Part shown: positions 8,284-17,247 of the stretch, in pieces
How positions within the stretch are numbered: position 1 is the stretch's first letter
Layout of the letters: each line of letters begins with the position of its first letter
Origin: Nocardia abscessus NBRC 100374
Lineage (GTDB): Bacteria; Actinomycetota; Actinomycetes; Mycobacteriales; Mycobacteriaceae
Direction of reading: 5' to 3'
DNA: 64,000 bases
Assembly (NCBI RefSeq): GCF_000308455.1
Contig: NZ_BAFP01000031.1
Location: 1 to 64,000, forward strand
Made by a program: the position numbers and the translations under genes
The notes under the pieces: generated by a model
Seen by the model: only the letters and a program-made list of their open reading frames with translations
Databases searched by the model: none
Told to the model about the DNA's origin: nothing

Positions 8284-11200
8284 TCAGGGACGGTACCGGC
8301 GGTGATCGGTGGCGAAGTCGTCGGCGACGGTCGCGGCCAGCTCGACGTAGGCCCGCTTGGTCTGCTTGTGCAGCCGGTGCAGATCGATCTCGGCGCCCTC
8401 GGACATGTGGACGTCGAACGGGATGATGTGCACGGCGCGACACCGGGACAGGAAGTACTCCCGTAGTTGCTGGATACCGACATTCGGCGATCCGGCCCGC
8501 GGCGAGTTGATCACCACCACCGCGTTGCGCACCAAGTGGTCGTGGCCGTGCAGCGACAGCCAGTCCAGCGTCGCCGCGGCGCTGCGGGCTCCGTCGATCG
8601 CGGGGGAGGAGATCAGCACCAGCGAGTGCGCCAGATCCAGCACACCGGACATGGCCGAATGCATCAGTCCGGTACCGCAGTCGGTGAGGATGATGTTGTA
8701 GAACCGCTGCAGGATCCGGGCGACCGCGCGGTACTCCTCTTCGCTGAACGCCTCCGACGCGGCCGGATCACGTTCGCTGGCCAGCACTTCCAGGCGACTC
8801 GTGGCCTGCGAGGTGTGCCTGCGCACATCCGAATAACGCTGGATGGACGAGTCCAGGAGCAGGTCGCGCACGGTGGACCTGGTCTGCAGCGGCACCCGCT
8901 GCGACAGCGTGCCGAAGTCGGGATTGGCGTCCACGGCGATCACCCGGTCGCCCCGGATGGAGGCGAAGATCGAGCCGATACCCATTGTGGTGGTGGTCTT
9001 TCCGACACCGCCCTTGAGTGAGAGCACCGCGATCCGGTAGTCACCGCGCACCGGCTGCCTGATCCGCGCGACCAGTTCCTGCAGCCTGCGTTCCTCGGCG
9101 GACATGCCGGGGTTGATCGCGCCGCCGGACACGTGATGCACGGCCTTGCGCCACCCGGATCCCGGCGCCCGCTTGGCCCGGCGCATCGGCACGTTGTCCA
9201 GCGAAGGCTGGAACTGGCCGCCCGGCTGCTGGGCTTGCGGTTGCGCGTAGCCCGGCGGCGTCCCCCATTGCTGACCGCCTGGTTGCGCGTAGTTCTGGGG
9301 TTCGGGGTGCTGCGGGGGGACCGGTGGCGCGGAATGCGGTGCTGCCTGACCGGATTCGGGCGCGGAATTCCGCTCGGCGGCGCTGCGCCACTGGTCGGCG
9401 GGCTGCTCGACAGGAGCGGGACCGCCGGGGAACTGAGCCGGACGGCCATCGGGGCCGATCGCCGCGGTGCCCGGGTGTCCCGTGGTGGCCCACTGGTCGG
9501 CCGGGGCCTGCGTTCCGGAACCGGGTACCTGCCCAGCCGCGAACTGCGGTGGGTATCCGGCGTGCTCGCCGCTCGGGGCGTACGGCCCGAGCGGCGAGTT
9601 CGGCTCGTTGTGCGCCGGGGCAGGCCGCTGTTGAGGTACCGGTACCTGGTCGAAATCCGGCGCTTGCGCGGCAGATGCCGGAGGAGCGACCGGCGAGTTC
9701 GGCTCGGCAGGCAGCCGGTGCCGTCCACCGATCGGTCGCGCGGCCGCGCCACCGGCTACGGCGGCGGCGGTCCAACCCGACGCCGCGGCGCCGGGATCCT
9801 GTTGCGATCGGAGCGAATCCGCCTGCGCGGCCGCTGAGGGCTGTCCAGTGGCTTCGGTCGGCCGCACAGCCGGGCCACCCGCGGCAAGGGCGTTGCCTGG
9901 TACGGGCGGCACCGGACCGACCCCGCTCTGTCCGGCGTGCGGACCGGGCGTGGGTGCGGCGGCAGGCGTTCCGGTAGCGCCGCTATCCGTCGGCCACGCG
10001 TTCGACGTCGTTCGCTGTTCCGGCGCCGGGTCGGTGGGCGTCTGAACACCCGGTGCCGCAGTCGCCTTCGGCGCAGGGGGAAGTCCGGGTGCGCTGGGGC
10101 GGCCAGCCTGCTCCGGCGCGGTGTGACCGAGCCAGGGCGGCGGACCGTCCGCGCCGTGTGGCGACAGGCGCCGCTCGTCGTGCGCCGGTGACGGTGGTTG
10201 CGTGCCGGTTTCACCCTTGTCCGGCCGCTCGTGCGGCGCGGGCGGGTCGGGCAGCGGTGGGAGACGGCGCGGCGCACCCGGCGCGGATGCCTGGGCGTCC
10301 TCGGGCCGTGGTCCAGCCAGCCAGGGCGGCGGCCCCTCGGAGCCGGCGGCGGGATCGGTCGGCGTCGCGGGCTGATCGTGCCGACCCGGTGCTGGGGCGT
10401 CCCCGGCCGGCGGCGCGACCGAACCGGCATCGGACCCCGCGGACAACTCATCCGGATCGAAGGCGGCCGTCCACGGTTGACCGACGGCGGGTCGACCGCC
10501 CGCCTGTGGCGCAGGGCCCGCGTCCGTGGGCTGCGCCTCGGTCGACGGCGTGGTTCCGGTGGCTCCCGGAGTGGGCCGTTGACCGGACTCCACGCCTGCC
10601 GACGCGGTCGGGGCAGCCTGGTGGCTTCCCGCCTGCCGGACCGCGCCGTCGCTACCGACAGCCGGGCTTTCGCTGCTGGACGCGGTCGGATCGTGCCGCG
10701 TCCGGTCGTCGGTCGGGATGCCCGAGTGCTCCCCGGTCGGCGTCGAACCCGTGCCGGTCGAAAGGTCACTTCCTTGCCCCGCCGCGTGGGCCGGGCCGGT
10801 GGCAGCCGATGGTGCGGCGCTGGTCCGGGCTGCCGGGTCGGCGCCGGCCGGCGGCGCGGCGGCCGGTGCCGACGAGCCCGCGCTCTGCCGCGCTGCCTGA
10901 TCGGTGCCCGGCACAGGTGCGGTGGGTTGCCCGCCGTGGGGTGGTTGCGCGGGACTGTCACCGACAGTCGGCGCTGCGGGGTCGGCGCCCGCGGGCCATC
11001 CCGGATTCGGGCTCGTCGGCGGTGCGACGGGCTGGCCACTGCTCGGCGGCGGGGTCTGCTGCCCGGGCGGAAGCGTGCCCGGCCACTGGCTCGGCCGCAC
11101 CGCCGACAGCGCGGCGTCGAGCCGAGGGTTGCCGGTGGACGGCCACCCGCCGGGTTGCGGAGCGAACGGCGGTCGGCCGGTCCCGGTGGCCTGGCCGGGG

Positions 11201-11853
11201 CCGCTCTCGCTGTGCGCCGATCGGGCGGGCTCGTCGTGCGGTGCCGGGGCCGGTCGCTCCTCGACCGCTTGCCGGGGTGGGTCGGGCAGCGGCGGTGGGG
11301 GCGGCAGATCGGGCCTGCGGTGCTGCGCGGGCGCCTGCTGTGCACCGGGCTGCTCCCCGGCTCTGCTGCCCAGCGGCTGGAAGCCGGGTGAAGGTTGCGA
11401 GGGGTTGCGGGTGGGCAGGCTGGACTGCGGAAGGGCGTTGCGCTGAGGCGGCGCCTCCCACGAGTTGTCCTGCGCGGGCGGGGTGCTTTCCCGCGCGGGC
11501 GGGGCGGGGTCGTGGCCGGGCTGCTGCCCCCAGGCGTCGGGCGGACGCTGACCAGGCGCGGGCACGTCCGGCCCGGGTGCGCGTCCGGCCTCGCTCAGGC
11601 TTCGGTCGTCGTCGGCGGGCCCCTCGTGCTTGTCCCGGCGCCAGCCCTTGCGGCGCTTCTCGGGACGCGCGGCGTCCGGGCGTTCCGCTTCGGGGGACCG
11701 GTTCTTGAACCGGCCGCGTCTGCGGCTGGGGGATTCCTCGATCAGTTCGTCGTGCGGGAGATTCTGTACCGGCGCCTCGTAGCCGCTCTGGCTGACCTCG
11801 CTCTCGGACAGCCACGGCGGCAGCATCGGCAGGCCGTCGTTACCACGGCTCAC
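8284..11853 (-). CDS. EspI-like protein: long proline-rich region plus ParA/MinD-type P-loop ATPase domain
   Basis: This 1189-residue protein begins with about 90 charged residues, then about 800 residues very rich in Pro, Ala, Gly and Gln. A compact ATPase domain occupies roughly 930-1189. Its deviant Walker A motif KGGVGKTT is at 947-954, with VIAVDANPDFGTLSQR after it and a Walker B-like IILTDCGTG further on. This architecture matches ESX-associated proteins such as EspI (Rv3876) of mycobacteria, whose ATPase domain has been linked to regulation of ESX-1. It is not adjacent to WXG100 genes, but both secretion loci lie within 20 kb. The exact start is uncertain because the N-terminal part has low complexity. 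Confidence 0.82.
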   Translation of the reverse strand: MSRGNDGLPMLPPWLSESEVSQSGYEAPVQNLPHDELIEESPSRRRGRFKNRSPEAERPDAARPEKRRKGWRRDKHEGPADDDRSLSEAGRAPGPDVPAPGQRPPDAWGQQPGHDPAPPARESTPPAQDNSWEAPPQRNALPQSSLPTRNPSQPSPGFQPLGSRAGEQPGAQQAPAQHRRPDLPPPPPLPDPPRQAVEERPAPAPHDEPARSAHSESGPGQATGTGRPPFAPQPGGWPSTGNPRLDAALSAVRPSQWPGTLPPGQQTPPPSSGQPVAPPTSPNPGWPAGADPAAPTVGDSPAQPPHGGQPTAPVPGTDQAARQSAGSSAPAAAPPAGADPAARTSAAPSAATGPAHAAGQGSDLSTGTGSTPTGEHSGIPTDDRTRHDPTASSSESPAVGSDGAVRQAGSHQAAPTASAGVESGQRPTPGATGTTPSTEAQPTDAGPAPQAGGRPAVGQPWTAAFDPDELSAGSDAGSVAPPAGDAPAPGRHDQPATPTDPAAGSEGPPPWLAGPRPEDAQASAPGAPRRLPPLPDPPAPHERPDKGETGTQPPSPAHDERRLSPHGADGPPPWLGHTAPEQAGRPSAPGLPPAPKATAAPGVQTPTDPAPEQRTTSNAWPTDSGATGTPAAAPTPGPHAGQSGVGPVPPVPGNALAAGGPAVRPTEATGQPSAAAQADSLRSQQDPGAAASGWTAAAVAGGAAARPIGGRHRLPAEPNSPVAPPASAAQAPDFDQVPVPQQRPAPAHNEPNSPLGPYAPSGEHAGYPPQFAAGQVPGSGTQAPADQWATTGHPGTAAIGPDGRPAQFPGGPAPVEQPADQWRSAAERNSAPESGQAAPHSAPPVPPQHPEPQNYAQPGGQQWGTPPGYAQPQAQQPGGQFQPSLDNVPMRRAKRAPGSGWRKAVHHVSGGAINPGMSAEERRLQELVARIRQPVRGDYRIAVLSLKGGVGKTTTTMGIGSIFASIRGDRVIAVDANPDFGTLSQRVPLQTRSTVRDLLLDSSIQRYSDVRRHTSQATSRLEVLASERDPAASEAFSEEEYRAVARILQRFYNIILTDCGTGLMHSAMSGVLDLAHSLVLISSPAIDGARSAAATLDWLSLHGHDHLVRNAVVVINSPRAGSPNVGIQQLREYFLSRCRAVHIIPFDVHMSEGAEIDLHRLHKQTKRAYVELAATVADDFATDHRRYRP

Positions 11854-12334
11854 GGCGTCCCCTCGCTGCCGCTCGGCTCCGTCGTATTCGCCCTGCCGCT
11901 CGACCGGGTCCTGGTACGGGGTGCTCTGCCGGTGACTCGCTCGCTACGCTTACTCACGGCCTCGCCTCCCTGCCGCTAGCTTCGGCCGTGATCAAGGGCG
12001 CCGCGCCGGTGCCTCGCTCGCTCCGCCGGCTCACGCATCCCCCTTGATCTGTTCGACCCAAATACCTGGACAGCGGCCAGTTTACGCGACAACCCGCCGT
12101 CGTCGTGGCCGAGGACCGGACGCCCGCCACGGGTGGGAAGGCGGCTGTGAAACCCCTGACGACGCGGGTATACAGGGAGGCATTTTTGCCCGATCCGGAA
12201 CTGATCGGTAAGCTGGAGCGGCGGTGCACCTATGCGCCGCCTGTTCGTGTGCGAGCGGTCCGCTCCGGCGGCCGGTCCATCCGGGCAGACCAGGCAAACA
12301 AACCAGGTTGAGCGTAACCGGGATCGCGGAGGAC
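11854..12334. other. Intergenic region between the divergent EspI-like gene and infA
   Basis: I see no convincing gene in these 481 bases. They hold a nine-base inverted repeat (GATCAAGGG at 11990-11998, CCCTTGATC at 12041-12049) separated by 42 bases, and low-complexity CGCTCGCT-type sequence. The distal half should carry the infA promoter. Confidence 0.6.
12186..12214 (+). promoter_or_regulatory. Possible promoter for the infA operon
   Basis: TTGCCC and TAAGCT are separated by exactly 17 bases. Both are partial matches to the vegetative -35 and -10 boxes. It would give a leader of about 210 bases before infA. The call is weak because the matches are imperfect. Confidence 0.3.
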
Positions 12335-12556
12335 ATGGCGAAGAAGGACGGGGCCATCGAGGTCGAGGGTCGAGTTGTCGAGCCGCTGCCCAATGCGATG
12401 TTCCGGATCGAGCTCGAGAACGGGCACAAGGTTCTCGCGCACATCAGCGGGAAGATGCGGCAGCACTACATTCGTATCCTCCCCGAAGACCGTGTGGTCG
12501 TCGAGCTCTCGCCCTACGACCTGTCGCGCGGCCGGATCGTATACCGCTACAAGTGA
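12335..12556 (+). CDS. infA: Translation initiation factor IF-1
   Basis: The 73-residue protein is a single S1/OB-fold domain. It matches IF-1 along its whole length: it starts [14 protein letters not shown], has the conserved core [15 protein letters not shown], and ends with [12 protein letters not shown]-1 binds the 30S A site and assists initiator tRNA selection. The ATG at 12335 is preceded by GCGGAGG. It heads the infA-rpmJ-rpsM-rpsK-rpsD-rpoA-rplQ operon, the conserved order in actinomycetes. Confidence 0.98.
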
Positions 12557-12613
12557 TCGCGCCCGCTGCGATCGGGTCGGTGCGAACCGGCAGTTCCGGC
12601 GTGAGCCGGAGCC

Positions 12614-12685
12614 GAGTCGAAAGACTCACTACAGAGCTTCCCCAGTCGCCGACTGGGGAAAAACTGTGTTCACACCTCTGTGAAC
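12614..12685 (+). promoter_or_regulatory. Three consecutive hairpins in the infA-rpmJ spacer
   Basis: Three perfect stem-loops lie in 72 bases: GAGTC-GAAA-GACTC (12614-12627, a GNRA tetraloop); an 11-base palindrome TTCCCCAGTCG / CGACTGGGGAA (12638-12660); and GTTCACA-CCTC-TGTGAAC (12668-12685). None has a T-run on the + strand, so simple termination is unlikely. They sit just before rpmJ, whose ribosome binding site is weak, and may form a regulatory RNA or a processing site. Confidence 0.6.
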
Positions 12686-12704
12686 CACAACAGATTGGAC
12701 GGAC

Positions 12705-12818
12705 GTGAAGGTTCAGCCGAGCGTCAAGAAGATCTGCGAGAAGTGCAAGGTGATCCGCCGTCACGGTCGGGTCATGGTGATCTGCGACAACCTGCGCCAC
12801 AAGCAGCGCCAGGGCTGA
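12705..12818 (+). CDS. rpmJ: Ribosomal protein L36 (bL36)
   Basis: This 37-residue gene starts with GTG. The protein reads [20 protein letters not shown] at its N-terminus and ends NLRHKQRQG. The zinc-ligand set of the classical L36 form is present: C-x2-C at residues 11 and 14, a later Cys27 and His32. L36 binds 23S rRNA in the 50S subunit. It lies between infA and rpsM as in other actinomycetes, but both flanking spacers (148 and 248 bp) are long and rich in hairpins. Confidence 0.97.
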   Translation: MKVQPSVKKICEKCKVIRRHGRVMVICDNLRHKQRQG

Positions 12819-12824
12819 GCGGAG

Positions 12825-13004
12825 GCGAGGGAGACCTCGCCCGCACCCGCCCGAGGCATGCCGAAGGCGCCGCTCGACGCGACACCAGCCAAGCACCGAA
12901 CCGCAGTTCGGATTGGCAAGAAGAACTCCCAGCACCAGCCGCACGCTGCGGATATCAGGGTTCGCCCTGGGCGTGCGCGCCTACCACCGGTTCGGAGGCC
13001 GGTG
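12825..13004 (+). promoter_or_regulatory. Highly structured rpmJ-rpsM spacer (possible ribosomal-protein leader)
   Basis: Four stem-loops follow one another: GCGAGG-GAGA-CCTCGC (12825-12840, GNRA loop); CCGAAC-CGCA-GTTCGG (12896-12911); CAGGG-TTCG-CCCTG (12956-12969, UUCG loop) nested within GCACGC/GCGTGC (12941-12976); and CACCGG/CCGGTG (12985-13004). Two very stable tetraloops and nesting argue for a folded RNA. In E. coli, S4 represses this operon at the rpsM leader; an analogous role here is inference. Confidence 0.55.
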
Positions 13005-13066
13005 CCCCACCAAGACGAGGGGACGGACAGGGAGCAGACCTCCGCAACGATTAAGGAAACTGCCAG

Positions 13067-13438
13067 ATGGCACGTCTCATGGGCGTCGACCTCCCGCGCG
13101 AGAAGCGCATGGAGATCGCACTGACCTACATTTTCGGCATTGGCCGTACCCGCTCCCAGGAGATCCTCGAGGCCACCGGCGTCAGCCCGGACCTGCGTTC
13201 GAAGGATCTCAGCGACGACGATCTGACGAAGCTGCGTGACTACATCGAGGCTTCGGAGTTCAAGGTCGAGGGTGACCTGCGCCGCGAGGTGCAGGCCGAT
13301 ATTCGCCGCAAGATCGAGATCGGCTGCTACCAGGGCCTGCGCCACCGTCGTGGCCTGCCCGTCCGTGGCCAGCGCACCAAGACCAACGCGCGCACCCGCA
13401 AGGGCCCGAAGCGCACCGTCGCCGGCAAGAAGAAGTAG
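13067..13438 (+). CDS. rpsM: Ribosomal protein S13 (uS13)
   Basis: The 123-residue protein matches S13 throughout, including [20 protein letters not shown] at the N-terminus, the helix-hairpin-helix [14 protein letters not shown], and the basic tail [21 protein letters not shown]13 sits in the 30S head, contacts the P-site tRNA and bridges to the 50S subunit. AAGGAA precedes the ATG. It is followed nine bases later by rpsK, so translation is probably coupled. Confidence 0.98.
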   Translation: MARLMGVDLPREKRMEIALTYIFGIGRTRSQEILEATGVSPDLRSKDLSDDDLTKLRDYIEASEFKVEGDLRREVQADIRRKIEIGCYQGLRHRRGLPVRGQRTKTNARTRKGPKRTVAGKKK

Positions 13439-13447
13439 GGATAACCG

Positions 13448-13861
13448 ATGCCTCCGAAGTCCCGGGCCTCCGGCCCCAAGAAGACCCAGAAGTCGCGTCG
13501 CCGGGAAAAGAAGAACGTCCCGCACGGCCACGCGCACATCAAGAGCACGTTCAACAACACGATCGTGTCGATCACCGACCCGAACGGCAACGTCATCTCC
13601 TGGGCGTCGTCGGGTCACGTCGGCTTCAAGGGCTCGCGCAAGTCGACCCCGTTCGCCGCGCAGCTCGCCGCCGAGAACGCCGCCCGCAAGGCGCAGGAGA
13701 ACGGCGTCAAGAAGGTCGACGTGTTCGTGAAGGGCCCCGGTTCGGGCCGCGAGACCGCGATCCGCTCGCTGCAGGCCGCCGGCCTCGAGGTGGGCACGAT
13801 CTCCGATGTCACCCCGCAGCCCCACAACGGCTGCCGTCCGCCCAAGCGGCGTCGCGTCTAG
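13448..13861 (+). CDS. rpsK: Ribosomal protein S11 (uS11)
   Basis: The 137-residue protein has the S11 core [20 protein letters not shown] and the C-terminal signature [20 protein letters not shown] with a final basic PPKRRRV. The first 25 residues are a Lys/Arg-rich extension usual in actinomycetes. S11 forms part of the platform of the 30S subunit near the Shine-Dalgarno duplex. It is closely spaced with rpsM and rpsD in the alpha operon. Confidence 0.98.
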   Translation: MPPKSRASGPKKTQKSRRREKKNVPHGHAHIKSTFNNTIVSITDPNGNVISWASSGHVGFKGSRKSTPFAAQLAAENAARKAQENGVKKVDVFVKGPGSGRETAIRSLQAAGLEVGTISDVTPQPHNGCRPPKRRRV

Positions 13862-13881
13862 CGGGAAAGGAATAGCGAACA

Positions 13882-14487
13882 ATGGCTCGTTACACAGGCC
13901 CTATCACCCGCAAGTCGCGTCGTCTGCGCGTCGACCTCGTCGGAGGCGACCAGGCGTTCGAGCGTCGTCCCTACCCGCCCGGCCAGCACGGCCGCGCGCG
14001 GATCAAGGAGAGCGAGTACCTGCTCCAGCTGCAGGAGAAGCAGAAGGCACGCTTCTCCTACGGCGTCATGGAGAAGCAGTTCCGCCGGTACTACGAGGAG
14101 GCCAACCGCCTCAAGGGCAAGACCGGTGACAACCTGCTGCGTCTGCTCGAGGCCCGGCTGGACAACGTGGTGTACCGCGCCGGTCTGGCCCGTACCCGCA
14201 GGCAGGCCCGCCAGCTGGTCTCCCACGGCCACTTCCTGGTGAACAACAAGAAGGTGGACGTTCCCAGCTTCCAGGTCACCCAGTACGACATCATCGATGT
14301 CAAGGAGAAGTCGCTGGGCACCCTGCCGTTCCAGGTGGCGCGCGAGACCGTCGGCGACCGCCCGGTTCCGGGCTGGCTGCAGGTGATCCCGGGCCGGCTG
14401 CGGATCCTGGTCCACCAGTTGCCCGAGCGTGCCCAGATCGATGTGCCGCTGCAGGAACAGCTGATCGTCGAGTACTACTCGAAGTAA
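13882..14487 (+). CDS. rpsD: Ribosomal protein S4 (uS4)
   Basis: The 201-residue protein has the normal S4 length and both landmarks: the N-terminal MARYTGPITRKSRRLRVDL and the S4 RNA-binding domain starting LEARLDNVVYRAGLARTRRQ and running through HGHFLVNNKKVDVPS. It lacks the N-terminal Cys cluster, so it is the zinc-independent type. S4 nucleates 30S assembly by binding 16S rRNA and in several bacteria represses its own operon. AAAGGAA lies before the ATG. Confidence 0.98.
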   Translation: MARYTGPITRKSRRLRVDLVGGDQAFERRPYPPGQHGRARIKESEYLLQLQEKQKARFSYGVMEKQFRRYYEEANRLKGKTGDNLLRLLEARLDNVVYRAGLARTRRQARQLVSHGHFLVNNKKVDVPSFQVTQYDIIDVKEKSLGTLPFQVARETVGDRPVPGWLQVIPGRLRILVHQLPERAQIDVPLQEQLIVEYYSK

Positions 14488-14506
14488 CACGGCACACGTG
14501 CTGCTG

Positions 14507-14539
14507 GTGCGTGGTCGCTCTCGACGGGCGGCCACGCAC
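14507..14539 (+). promoter_or_regulatory. Hairpin in the rpsD-rpoA spacer
   Basis: GTGCGTGG pairs with CCACGCAC across a 17-base loop. It has no T-run. It may be a processing site or a partial terminator tuning rpoA relative to the ribosomal genes. Confidence 0.4.
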
Positions 14540-14593
14540 AACCCCTGAGACGAGGCGTCAAATAGCGGGCGCCCAAAAAGGAGGATGATCCTA

Positions 14594-15652
14594 ATGCTGA
14601 TTTCACAGCGTCCGACGCTGACCGAAGAGGTCGTCGCCGAGAACCGCTCGAAGTTCACCATCGAACCGCTCGAGCCGGGCTTCGGTTACACCCTCGGCAA
14701 CTCGCTGCGGCGTACCTTGCTGTCCTCGATTCCGGGGGCTGCGGTCACGAGCATCCGCATCGACGGCGTCCTGCACGAGTTCACCACCGTTCCCGGCGTG
14801 AAGGAGGATGTCACCGACATCATCCTGAACCTCAAGGGTCTGGTCGTGTCCTCGGAGGAGGACGAGCCGGTCACGATGTACGTGCGCAAGCAGGGCCCGG
14901 GCACCGTCACCGCCGGTGACATCGTCCCGCCCAGCGGCGTCGTGGTGCACAACCCGGACATGCACATCGCGACCTTGAACGACAAGGGCAAGCTGGAGAT
15001 CGAGCTCGTCGTCGAGCGCGGCCGCGGCTACGTCCCCGCCGTGCAGAACAAGGCCTCCGGTGCGGAAATCGGCCGGATCCCGGTGGATTCGATCTACTCG
15101 CCGGTGCTCAAGGTGACCTACAAAGTCGAGGCCACCCGCGTCGAGCAGCGCACCGACTTCGACCGGCTCATCCTGGACGTGGAGACCAAGAACTCCATCA
15201 GCGCGCGGGACGCGCTCGCCTCGGCGGGCAAGACCCTGGTCGAGCTCTTCGGCCTGGCCCGTGAGCTGAACGTCGAAGCCGAAGGCATCGAGATCGGCCC
15301 CTCGCCGGCCGAGGCGGATCACATCGCCTCGTTCGGTCTGCCGATCGAGGACCTGGACCTCACCGTCCGGTCCTACAACTGCCTCAAGCGCGAGGGTGTG
15401 CACACCGTGGGCGAGCTGGTCGCCCGCACCGAGTCGGATCTGCTGGACATTCGCAACTTCGGCCAGAAGTCCATCGACGAGGTCAAGGTCAAGCTGCACG
15501 CGCTCGGCCTCTCGCTGAAGGACAGCCCGGCGTCGTTCGATCCGTCCAGCGTGGTCGGCTACGACGCGAGCACCGGCACGTGGAGCGACAGCGGCACGTT
15601 CAGTGACACCGATGGCGGCGAGCAGGACTACGCCGAGACCGAACAGCTCTAG
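14594..15652 (+). CDS. rpoA: RNA polymerase alpha subunit
   Basis: Alpha scaffolds RNA polymerase assembly and contacts promoter UP elements and activators. With the ATG at 14594 the product has 352 residues and begins [12 protein letters not shown], as in other actinomycete alphas; the ATG at 14585 would add MIL and sits too close to the AAGGAGG site. The N-terminal dimerisation domain includes [16 protein letters not shown]. The C-terminal domain has the helix-hairpin-helix [18 protein letters not shown]. The acidic tail ends in YAETEQL. It lies between rpsD and rplQ. Confidence 0.98.
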   Translation: MLISQRPTLTEEVVAENRSKFTIEPLEPGFGYTLGNSLRRTLLSSIPGAAVTSIRIDGVLHEFTTVPGVKEDVTDIILNLKGLVVSSEEDEPVTMYVRKQGPGTVTAGDIVPPSGVVVHNPDMHIATLNDKGKLEIELVVERGRGYVPAVQNKASGAEIGRIPVDSIYSPVLKVTYKVEATRVEQRTDFDRLILDVETKNSISARDALASAGKTLVELFGLARELNVEAEGIEIGPSPAEADHIASFGLPIEDLDLTVRSYNCLKREGVHTVGELVARTESDLLDIRNFGQKSIDEVKVKLHALGLSLKDSPASFDPSSVVGYDASTGTWSDSGTFSDTDGGEQDYAETEQL

Positions 15653-15701
15653 GCCGCCGGGGTAGGCGCCCCGGCCCGGCCTCATACAAGGAGACACCAC
15701 A

Positions 15702-16229
15702 ATGCCCAAGCCCAAGAAGGGTGCCCGCTTCGGTGGGTCGGCGTCGCACCAGAAGGCGATCTTCGCCAATCTGGCGACGGCGCTCTTCGAGCACGGCCGG
15801 ATCACCACCACCGAGGCCAAGGCCAAGGCCGTGCGCCCCTACGCGGAGAAGCTGATCACCAAGGCGAAGGGCGGCACCCTTGCCGACCGTCGCGAGGTGC
15901 TCAGGGTCATCCGCAACAAGGACGTCGTGCACGAACTGTTCGCGCAGATCGGCCCGTCGTTCGAGGGGCGCGAGGGTGGCTACACCCGCATCACCAAGAC
16001 GCTGCCGCGTAAGGGTGACAACGCGCCGATGGCGATCATCGAGCTGGTCCGGGAGAAGACCGTGACCAACGAGGCCGATCGCGCCCGTCGCGTGGCCGCG
16101 TCGAAGAAGACGGAAGAGGCTCCGGCCGCCGAGGTCGTCGAGGAGAAGGCCGAAGCGGCCGAGACCGAGACCGCCGAGGCCGAGGCTCCTGCCGCCGACG
16201 AGGCTGCCGAGGACAAGAAGGACGCCTGA
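15702..16229 (+). CDS. rplQ: Ribosomal protein L17 (bL17) with acidic C-terminal extension
   Basis: Residues 1-120 are a standard L17 domain: it starts [20 protein letters not shown] and contains [20 protein letters not shown] and [16 protein letters not shown]. About 55 further residues are almost only Ala, Glu and Lys (from about 135 to 175), an extension seen in actinomycete L17 proteins. L17 lies near the exit tunnel of the 50S subunit. AAGGAG lies before the ATG. It is the last ribosomal gene of the operon and is followed by a strong terminator. Confidence 0.97.
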   Translation: MPKPKKGARFGGSASHQKAIFANLATALFEHGRITTTEAKAKAVRPYAEKLITKAKGGTLADRREVLRVIRNKDVVHELFAQIGPSFEGREGGYTRITKTLPRKGDNAPMAIIELVREKTVTNEADRARRVAASKKTEEAPAAEVVEEKAEAAETETAEAEAPAADEAAEDKKDA

Positions 16230-16252
16230 CGCTGAGCGTCGGAGTTCGCGTA

Positions 16253-16293
16253 CGAGCCCGCCACCCGTACTGGGTCGGCGGGCTCGTTCGTTT
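16253..16293 (+). terminator. Strong rho-independent-like terminator of the alpha operon
   Basis: CGAGCCCGCC (16253-16262) pairs with GGCGGGCTCG (16277-16286); an inner ACCC/GGGT pair lengthens the stem. TTCGTTT follows. It lies between rplQ and truA, only 16 bases before the truA start, so truA expression may depend on read-through. Confidence 0.85.
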
Positions 16294-16308
16294 CGACCAG
16301 AGGATCAT

Positions 16309-17196
16309 GTGACCGTGGAGGAATCGGTGGGATCGAGTGCGGACCGGCCGCGCGAGGGCGAGCCCGGGACGGGCGTGTCGAGGGTCCGGCTGGACATCGC
16401 CTACGACGGCACGGATTTCCTCGGCTGGGCGCGTCAACCGGGGCTGCGCACCGTGCAGGGAGTGCTGGAGGACTCGCTGAGCAAGGTGTTCCGCGAGCCG
16501 ATCCAGCTGACCGTGGCGGGTCGTACCGACGCGGGTGTCCACGCGGAGGCGCAGGTCGCGCATTTCGACACCGCCGGGGAGCTGGACGCGGGAAAACTGG
16601 TGCACCGGATGGCGCGCTTCCTGCCGAAGGACGTGCGGATCAAGGACGCGCGCCTGGCTGTGCCCGAGTTCGACGCCCGGTTCTCCGCTGTCCGCCGCCA
16701 CTATGCCTATCGGCTGACCACCGCGCCGTACGGAGCGGAGCCGCTGCAAGCCCGCAGTGTGGTCGCCTGCCGATCCGGCGTCGATGTCGAGGCCATGCGC
16801 GCGGCTGCACAAAAATTGCTCGGACTGCACGATTTCGCCGCGTTCTGCCGGCGCAGAGAGGGCGCGACGACGGTGCGCGAGTTGCAGCGCTTCGACTGGG
16901 TGCGCGATGGCGATCTGCTCGTCGCCTACGTCAGCGCCGACGCGTTCTGCTGGTCGATGGTCCGCAGTCTGGTCGGCGCGGTCCTCGCCGTCGGCGAGGG
17001 GCGGCGCACTCCGGAATGGGTCGCCGACCTGTTGCGGGAGACGGAGCGCTCCAGCTCGGTCACCGTCGCTCCCGCACACGGTTTGAGCCTGATCGGCGTC
17101 GACTATCCGGCCGACGGGGAACTCGCCGCCCGCAACGCGCAGACGCGGGAGATGCGGTCGGTACCGGTTCCGGACGCCGGTTGCTGCGGCGATTGA
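16309..17196 (+). CDS. truA: tRNA pseudouridine(38-40) synthase TruA
   Basis: TruA converts uridines 38-40 in the anticodon stem of many tRNAs to pseudouridine. The 295-residue protein has the catalytic Asp74 in [10 protein letters not shown], the N-terminal motif [17 protein letters not shown], and the C-terminal [23 protein letters not shown] at 16309 is used; GTGs at 16315 and 16327 are possible alternatives, as the first 25 residues look non-conserved. The gene follows rplQ, as in mycobacteria. Confidence 0.95.
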   Translation: MTVEESVGSSADRPREGEPGTGVSRVRLDIAYDGTDFLGWARQPGLRTVQGVLEDSLSKVFREPIQLTVAGRTDAGVHAEAQVAHFDTAGELDAGKLVHRMARFLPKDVRIKDARLAVPEFDARFSAVRRHYAYRLTTAPYGAEPLQARSVVACRSGVDVEAMRAAAQKLLGLHDFAAFCRRREGATTVRELQRFDWVRDGDLLVAYVSADAFCWSMVRSLVGAVLAVGEGRRTPEWVADLLRETERSSSVTVAPAHGLSLIGVDYPADGELAARNAQTREMRSVPVPDAGCCGD

Positions 17197-17208
17197 GACT
17201 GTTCCCGG

Positions 17209-17240
17209 GCTACCCGCACCGGGCGCGGAGTGCGGGTAGC
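17209..17240. terminator. Bidirectional terminator between truA and hsp20
   Basis: GCTACCCGCAC (17209-17219) pairs perfectly with GTGCGGGTAGC (17230-17240) over a ten-base loop. The two flanking genes converge on it. Confidence 0.8.
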
Positions 17241-17247
17241 GACGCGG

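Noticed and set aside
10053..11708. Plus-strand frames opposite the EspI-like gene
   Set aside because: Low-complexity Arg/Gly/Pro-rich shadows of the Pro-rich repeats; no initiation site or domain.
12638..12660. Rho-independent terminator between infA and rpmJ
   Set aside because: The stem is perfect but followed by AAAA on the + strand, so there is no T-run; treated as a structured spacer instead.
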